Source: Cheiracanthium punctorium (Eukaryota; Arthropoda; Arachnida; Araneae; Cheiracanthiidae). From it: a DNA stretch of 64,000 bases. A program made the position numbers and the translations under genes. The stretch is from the NCBI GenBank assembly GCA_038373885.1, contig JAWZYV010013019.1, forward strand, positions 1,550,001-1,614,000. Direction: 5' to 3'. The notes under the pieces are model-generated. The model saw nothing but the letters and a program-made list of their open reading frames with translations. It searched no databases and was not told the DNA's origin. This document shows positions 57,519 to 64,000 of this stretch, in pieces. Each line of letters opens with the position of its first letter. Positions within the stretch are counted from its first letter, which is position 1.

Positions 57519-58198
57519 TTTTGTTATGTATGCAATTAATCAGCTATTACATTTTAATGCTACTGTGTTTATATTATTTTTATTTAATTTTACAAAGTAT
57601 CCAATAGTTCCCAATAGTAATAGTTATTATGTATGTATATATATATATATATATTTATAGGTTGTAACCTAAAATAGTGTGGGTCTGGCCACTAACTGTT
57701 TGTTGGAGGGCCTCAAAATTCCGACACAGGAGTTCTTTAATAACCTAACAATAACGAGTAAATTTGATACTCAATGACGCTGGTACAGCAATAAGCTGAA
57801 TAAGCATATTTACCGGTGAGTAGGGTCTAGTTAGGTAATTACCATCAGCGGAATTTTTTTATAATCTGAAAGTTCTATAAATGATAAAATTTCCCAATAA
57901 TATTTTGCTTAAAGGTTATAATGTATTTTTATTAATAGGTCTATCATTCATCATTAATATTGAGTATTCGAAGGTAGTTACTATTGAAAAACAAACACCA
58001 TGCCAAATTTTTTCTTAAACGCGTCTGACAATTAGGTGTTCTAAGTTATTTGACATAAAAATGAAATATTTTGTGCGAGATAATTCTTATTAAAAAGTGG
58101 GTCGGTAATGTATTTAAGAGCTTCGGTTAGTTGTTTTTCATTTCTTAACACAGTTAAATATTTTTAAATACATGGTACAATTTACCATGGTACATGGT
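57519..58198. other. AT-rich DNA with (TA)n
   Basis: (TA)n near 57634-57652. No gene. Confidence 0.45.
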
Positions 58199-58199
58199 A

Positions 58200-58240
58200 C
58201 CTTTAAAAAACTGTACAATTACTGTACAGTTTTTTAAAGG
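58200..58240. repeat. Perfect 18-bp hairpin with 5-nt loop
   Basis: CCTTTAAAAAACTGTACA (58200-58217), loop attac, exact inverse at 58223-58240. It is preceded by overlapping CATGGTAC palindromes. Confidence 0.85.
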
Positions 58241-60589
58241 ATGGTTAATAACGACAATATGCATAAAAAAGAGATTATTTTGACCTAAAGAAATATATGC
58301 TTTTCTTATATCACTTAAAAAGCATTAAGGATAAAGGATTTTATTTGTTATATTCAAATTAATTTTAAATGGAAATTTTGTTTTTGATTATTTTTAAAAT
58401 GTTTCACATGCTTAATGTTATGGTTTGTGAACAGTGTCAGAAATGTTCAAAGACAGTAAAATTATACACGATAAGAGTTTGTAATAAAAGTGAGTGAGAC
58501 ACATAAATACAAAAAATTAATTTAGACCGTGGATATTTCTTTAAAACAAATAGTTACTTTTTTATAATAAAACAACCATAAAAACACACGACATACCAAG
58601 ATACTAACATTTGTTCTGAATTTATTTTTATTTTATTTTACTCTTAAAAAGTCAAGAAAATATTACTCAATACAATTTCTTTCAATTATTGAGCAATTTT
58701 TGCCATCAATATTTTTCCTTTTATAAAAAATATTGACTTTCTACTCATCTTCAGGAAGATTCCATTTTGATTGAATAAGTAGAATGTAGTATGTTGAATA
58801 AGTATTGAATCTTATTACACAATTTGTATAAATTATTTAACCCAACGTCATTAATCAGTAAAAAAAAAACAATTATAGTAATCTCAATTGTTCCAATAAA
58901 AGTTGTAAACGTAAATTTCAAAAGAAGTCAAGTGGTCTTAATTACACGAAATTATTTCAAGTGTATGGATTTGTTTAGATACTTACGACCACACCCTTAA
59001 ATTTTAAGCAAATACTTTTACGGCAACAAAATTTTTACTAGGTGTTCTTAAACGTTCAAAGTCCTCCACTTCCCATTTAATTAACGAAAATATAATTTTC
59101 CCTGTCATTAATAAAGTTAAAAATTCACAAAGCTAAAACTCGTAAAAAATGGTTCTAATTACCCAATCTGACATCATGTATCATCCTTATCGCATTTACC
59201 GTAATATGTGTTTATTTAAATCACCTTTTACCTCCCCTCCCTCCAAAGGTAAACGAAATGTTGATTAGACTCTAAGGAAAATGCCAAAAAAAAAAAAAAA
59301 AAACTGGACTAAATATCGCCCTGAAAAAAAATTTGCTAAAAATTCTACCTTCATAAATGAGACTCTTTAATGTTTAAGTATTTAAAGTACTCGAAAGATG
59401 AGGTTTCAAAATTTCAGGAAATATTCAACAATTGCTGAAAACCAAGGATAGTTTACCCAAGAAATTTGTCATATTCGTAATTTGTGAAAATCTAAACAGA
59501 TCCTCCAGATTACACAGTCCAGATGACATTTTTCATGAGATCGAGAATTCATGGGATCGAGGATTTATTAAGAAATATTTTATTAGAAGATTTATTGGGA
59601 TTACATGGATTAAAGCACAATATAACGGGTTAATAAATATTTCATGTACATTAAATTAAAAGTGTTTGTTAAATTTATCCTTTTTGAACAACTAAACAAT
59701 ACGCAATCCTGTGTTAACATGCCGCGTGGTAGTTTCAAAAAAAGAGACTCCCATAGCATTGTTTTTCTTTTTTTCTCTAGCATTATTCCTCAAAAAAAAT
59801 GCATTTTTAAAAGTTTTTCTTAACATTTTGCATATTTTAATTTCTATTCTAGCTTAAAATATTCCTTCTTATCCTAGTTTATCACCTTTATCGCGTATAC
59901 TTATATTCATCTATATTTCATCGGTTTTCCCTGTCTCAACAATCGAAAATATAAAATAAAATAATATCAGTGGGTATATTGAAACATTCGTATAATATTA
60001 GGAATAAGTTTAAATTAGGATTAAGTTTAAATAACATATTCGTATAATATTTTTTTTAAACTTAAATCGTTGTAATAAAGTTTATTTTTCTTTTGATAAA
60101 TTAGCCAATTCAGGGTAATAGTCAGAAAAATTTATTGCGCTCTCATTTGTGTCGTAAACTCTTTACATTACTTCGTTATCAAATAATTAATGTTTGATTC
60201 ATTTTTTAAGCTTATTAAAAGAAATAATTACAATAACTCAAACAATAATTAAATCAAACCTGACTAATATTTGCATATGAATAATAAATTTACATTGTTG
60301 AAAGGGGGAAAAGTAGTTTAGAGTAGAGAATAAAATTTTCACTTTTTTAAAGTAAATAGAAAAAAAATCTTTTACTTGGATGAATAAATGTATTAATCTA
60401 GTAACATAAAAGTTTTTCTTTTCCTTCCATTTAACAGAGTTTGGATGAGAATATTCAGCTTTAACCATTTTCATCATTTATAATGGATGAAAAATGCATA
60501 AAGATGTAGTTCATCTGCATTTAGATAGAATTTTCTTACATCATTGATGCTACTTACCTAAGGTATCTGCTAAATACTGACTGTCCTGA
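58241..60589. other. AT-rich DNA, no gene seen
   Basis: Poly-A at 59287-59303. Frames at 59432-59659 and 60238-60477 (minus) match nothing I recognise. Confidence 0.4.
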
Positions 60590-61105
60590 AAAGATGTAAC
60601 ACACTTTATTTTCTTATCCATTACAAAATTTGATAATTATATTCTAAAAAGAGTCAGAGATATGAAAATAATTATATGCTGACTTAAACCATTTTTCAGT
60701 GGCTTTCGAAGGGAAAAAATTCCGTTGATTATGCTTCAGGTAACACACAGAAATTATAAAAGAAAATATTTTTTTGCACTCTAGCAGTTAACGTTTACAT
60801 TCAAGTTCATCTGTAGCCCATGGCCAGTTTTATTTAAAGACATTTGTGATACGTTGTACGATGAAATAATGTGCATCAACTCATTTGAGAAACTTTTCAC
60901 TAATTGGGAATTCTTTTGTACTACGGTCTTATAGAAATCATAAAAAGAGTCTCTTTTTGAAAATTAACAAGATGAATTAATTTTTTCTTAACCTATTCTT
61001 TTTTCTTACCTTATTCTGAATGTTTTTTTTTTCATTTAAATTGTCCACTTATCTCTAATGAATTAAAAATCAATGCATGTTACCATCTTTTGGGGATATC
61101 CTCAC
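60590..61105. mobile_element. Large foldback element, copy 3 (left-truncated)
   Basis: Matches copies at 32110 and 33059: aaaagagtcagagatatgaa, gctgacttaaaccatttttc, gttaacgtttacattcaagt, ccttattctgaatg, ttgtccacttatctctaatg. It lacks most of the left arm. Confidence 0.6.
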
Positions 61106-61149
61106 ATTATTTTACTGTCAAAATTCACTCCTATATTTTATATTATTAC

Positions 61150-61613
61150 GGGAGCCGTTCAAGTATTACATAAGCAATAACAGGGAAGAGGGGGGGTCTG
61201 GGGTCTGCTTATTTTTTCTGACGAGGGGGTGTGTGCACGACAAATTTTACGTAAGCATTAAATAACGAATAAATTACACTATAGCAACTACTGCAAGCAT
61301 GGGGAAAGAGGGTCTTGCGGCCCTATTTTATTGTTCTATTCAGTAAATAAAGACATTTTAAAAAGATCTTTGTATTCTGTCAAACCTTATATCACAACTC
61401 CTATATGTTCCTATTTATATAAATTTGTAGGGTGAAAAATGCACTTTATTGGTAAGTGTTTTTTTTTTTTCCTCCTATCAAATAATACTGACGTAAAAAA
61501 TGTCATAAAATCTTACGTATGCAAAGAGTGGGGGGTCGACATTTTTCCTTACAATGGGGGGAGGGGTGCAAAATGGCCTAAAATATGTTTACGCTAATAC
61601 CTGAATGGCTCCA
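61150..61613. mobile_element. ~464-bp TIR element with GGAGCCRTTCA ends
   Basis: GGAGCCGTTCAAGTATTACA at the left and, inverted, GGAGCCATTCAGGTATTAGC at the right. Subterminal G-runs and ttacgtaagc / cttacgtatgc words mirror each other. No transposase; family unassigned. Confidence 0.6.
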
Positions 61614-61670
61614 CGCCAAAACTATACAAAAAAGATTCACGGTCGGTCAGAATGGATCGTACATGCATAA

Positions 61671-61720
61671 GTATTTAAGTACGTACTTAAGCATTTGTAT
61701 TTAAGTACGTACTTAAATAC
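61671..61720. repeat. Duplicated palindrome; one copy a perfect 24-bp palindrome
   Basis: gtatttaagtacgtacttaa occurs at 61671-61690 and 61697-61716. The second extends to GTATTTAAGTACGTAC TTAAATAC, a perfect 24-bp palindrome (61697-61720). Confidence 0.85.
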
Positions 61721-61810
61721 AGATATACATTCTGACATCATACAAAATCTTGCCAAAGTAAATTTAGTGATAACAAAAATCTTTGCATCGAAATATTTCG
61801 CGACTACAAA

Positions 61811-62114
61811 TTACGATGGAAGAATGCGAGAACAGCTGGATAGATTGCCCAATGCTGAAAAAAGAGCAGCCGTTACACCATCGCTCGACTTAACTACCAG
61901 CAAGATGGCGGACGATCGAAACGTTCATCGCGTGCCACAGATCTAGAACACTTTTTTGACGACAGCTGGCTGTGCCGGTCGCAGCCAGCTGTCGTCAAAA
62001 AAGGGTCTCTAGATGTGTCACGCGATGAACGTTTCGATCGTCCGCCATCTTGCTGGTAGTTAAGTCGAGCGATGCCCTTTTTTCAGGATTGGGAAAGGGT
62101 TGCGCCTCAAAGGG
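61811..62114. mobile_element. piggyBac-type family member with near-complete central palindrome
   Basis: 61848-61972 and 61982-62093 are inverse copies around a 9-base loop: aagatggcggacgatcgaaa / tttcgatcgtccgccatctt, gacgacagctggctg / cagccagctgtcgtc. The right arm is ~13 bases shorter. The right end AAAGGG abuts TTAA (62115-62118). The left TTAA end is not found. The 83-codon frame here is a shadow. Confidence 0.8.
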
Positions 62115-62129
62115 TTAAAGCGCAAATAG

Positions 62130-62640
62130 AAATTTCTCAGACGGTTGATTGCAGCTGTCTGGAATTCCATCAGACTTGTTTCTCCATTCACGCTACGAAC
62201 ATTTAAGTTTTTAAATAATCCCCTTTTATTGTCTCTGACGACATCACTACCCGCAGCCGCTGCAACTGATGTTTCAACGCGACTGTTCCCAGTGCCTCAA
62301 CGGATTTCGGGCTATAAATCATGCCAAATTAGAGACGGGTGTTGCTTCAGTTTTTCTTTCGCCAAATGTTGGTAACTGCCCAAGCGTTTTCCCAAGCAGT
62401 GGCATCCCTCCTAATCGCTCCTAATTAAATCCGAAGAACTTGGACGGATGCCTCGGTAATTTCAAAAATCGGACAACGGCGGCGTCTCGTGCACGATGCT
62501 CCTTGATGGTTTATGTGCTTTACTTTCTTTATTAATAAAGCATCGGAGCGTGTTGTTTCAATAGTTAAAAGTGGCTCCTTCTTGATAACATTTGTGTAGT
62601 TATAAATAAAAGAAATATTTGCGGGCGAAGAAAAGTCCAA
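62130..62640. other. GC-richer unique block
   Basis: It stands out from flanks by composition and lack of repeats. It contains TCCTAATTAAATCC (homeodomain-like TAATTA, about 62420-62433) and no convincing frame; the 71-codon minus frame at 62425-62640 is unrecognised. It could be a host exon or enhancer, or an old element. Confidence 0.25.
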
Positions 62641-62940
62641 AAGTATATTTTTGGCTACATTAACCTTTTGCAGGCCAATGTTCCCAATCGGAAAACACCA
62701 AATTAAAAATTTATTAAAAAATGAAAATTAATCAATATTGACTTGAACAAATTAGCAGATAAAGTTAAAAAATGACTTGATTTTTACTTTCCGAACATGT
62801 ACCATGTAAGGAAAATATTGTAATCATGAAAAAATTCGACTTCGAGATTTTTGGTGTATTTACACGTTTTGAGATCTTCTGAATTCATTTATACTATTTT
62901 TACGAGATGTATGTGTGTGTGTATGTGAGTGAACACGATA
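62641..62940. other. AT-rich spacer with (TG)n
   Basis: A short tgtgtgtgt run near 62911-62919. Nothing else seen. Confidence 0.4.
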
Positions 62941-63290
62941 GCTCCTAAACGGGGCATTCGATTGAGCTCAAATTGGGTATATTTGTTATAAACCACCGTC
63001 GCAAGACCGGTATTGATTTTGTTGTGTATAGGACTTATAGTTTTTCTACAGGGCTATGAAAAAGATTTCGAAATTCTTGAAATTGCGCTAGCGTTTAAAC
63101 GATACGTTCAATTGAGCTCAAATTATGTATATATGTTATAAACCACCATCCTAAGACCGGTATTGATTTTGATGATGTGTATAGGACTTAGTTTCTCTAC
63201 AGGGATACGACAAAGATTTCTTTTACATTATGGCATATGGGGGAGAAATTCTTGAAAGTGCGCTAGCATTTATTTAAATGCTTGGTAATG
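62941..63290 (+). repeat. Tandem repeat, 150-bp unit, about 2.3 copies
   Basis: attgagctcaaatt occurs at 62961 and 63111, exactly 150 bases apart. Both are followed by ttataaaccacc, aagaccggtattgatttt, tgtataggactta, tctacaggg and aaagattt. A third partial unit begins near 63249 (gaaattcttgaaagtgcgct). Confidence 0.85.
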
Positions 63291-64000
63291 ATTTTAATTG
63301 TAAGTGTTCAGAAATTCGAGTGGAGTCACTCCAGATTTTTTTAAATAGAAATTGCATTTGTATCATTATTGGGAAACTGGAAAAAAAAAAAATCATGGAA
63401 ATGGACATTTTCATAAAGTTTTAAGAAACTATTTTTATACACCCTCCCCTTTCAAATTTAATTCATATCTTTACTTAAATTTAAAATAAATCTTTTATTA
63501 ATTTTTTATATTTCGCTATTATTTAAATTACCCATCAGTATATTCAGTTTTTGAAACCAGTGTAAATTATAGTCAGAAATGACCCATGCTTAACGTGACC
63601 ATTTATTTTTTTCCTTCAAACCGGGACATCTACTACTTTTTTGGCAGTAGTGTGTTTATTTTCTTCCTCAAAACGGGACATCTACTGTTTTTAAGGTGAT
63701 AGTGTAGGGAGACTTAATTGCAGGTCTGGATATCTTTTAGTTGTTAAGAAAACGCGCAAAAAAGCTTGTGTTAATGTTAATTTCAAAATAAAATGAAAAA
63801 AAAAAAACTTTACTAAAACACACATATACCATAACAAGTAGTGCAAGACGTTCGTTTCGGGTGGTACAAGGGGTATGTCGTTAGACATTCGGAAGGAAAA
63901 AAATTCTTAGAAAATCAGAGTAAAAAGGGAAAATAAAATGGAGATCGGGGGGGGGGATAAGCAAAAGAGGAACATGACTTTAAAAAAAGAAATAAAAATT
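63291..64000. other. AT-rich DNA with a short direct repeat
   Basis: ttccttcaaaccgggacatc (63612) and ttcctcaaaacgggacatct (63663) are about 50 bases apart, each followed by 'actac/actg' and a T-run. Poly-G near 63949-63956. No gene. Confidence 0.5.

Noticed and set aside
61811..61946. Coding sequence in the palindromic TTAA element
   Set aside because: The same words occur inverted in the same element and in both orientations elsewhere, so the frame is a by-product.
1..64000. CRISPR array, bacterial operons or prophage
   Set aside because: No regularly spaced short repeats with unique spacers, no ribosome-binding sites and no dense long frames; the repeats are eukaryotic types.

Overview
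This window looks like arthropod nuclear DNA, most probably from a spider or another arachnid. It is strongly AT-rich, has no dense gene packing, and its open frames are short and interrupted. It is crowded with eukaryotic repeats. The best pointer to a spider is a SINE body shared by elements near 6.6, 11.6 and 55.5 kb (a TTTTCCGTGGTTTTC-type block in the first two, then a 'gggttag...cccttannaagtcc'-type block in all three). I recall this layout as common in spider genomes, but that is recognition and not a search result. I see no intact protein-coding gene, no rRNA and no functional tRNA gene. The window is best read as intergenic or long-intron DNA.

Layout. 0.5-6.4 kb: short inverted repeats, a degenerate ~160-180 bp tandem repeat broken by a ~330 bp terminal-inverted-repeat (TIR) element, then a group of GGGTCA...TGACCC termini around a foldback that carries a hammerhead-ribozyme-like motif. 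6.5-8.2 kb: two SINEs and a probable solo LTR on the minus strand with a TATA box and initiator. 8.9-19.5 kb: four non-autonomous DNA elements, two more SINEs and a dispersed repeat of unknown class. 21.0-21.5 kb: a textbook tRNA-derived SINE with a 14-bp target-site duplication beside a LINE tail. 25-37 kb: a piggyBac-type TTAA family, a Tc3-like long-TIR element with TA duplication, a tandem duplication, a TTAA/GGGG element carrying a broken transposase C-terminus, three ~0.5-0.7 kb foldbacks (the third near 60.6 kb) and a 139-bp inverted repeat that appears perfect. 39-44 kb: a wrecked reverse-transcriptase gene and a TA-flanked foldback. 48.6-51.0 kb: a run of palindromic elements and a mariner-type element. 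52.4-53.2 kb: a piggyBac-type element with a hAT-type element nested in it. 53.4-53.9 kb: the best candidate for host regulatory DNA, a GC-richer block with CCAAT, CACGTG and AGATGGCGC motifs ending at a strong splice donor. 55-64 kb: further SINEs, a dead IS630/mariner-type transposase fragment, another palindromic TTAA element and a 150-bp tandem repeat.

How the parts relate. Nothing forms an operon or pathway. The elements are mostly non-autonomous passengers (SINEs depending on LINEs, MITEs depending on absent transposases). The recognisable enzyme remnants (Tc3-like helix-turn-helix, IS630/mariner-type DDE, a TTAA-element transposase tail, a Penelope-like-type RT and a LINE tail) all carry stops, frameshifts or truncation. 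The clearest history is nested: a hAT-type element sits in the 52-kb TTAA element with an 8-bp duplication, and the empty site is preserved in the 61.8-kb copy.
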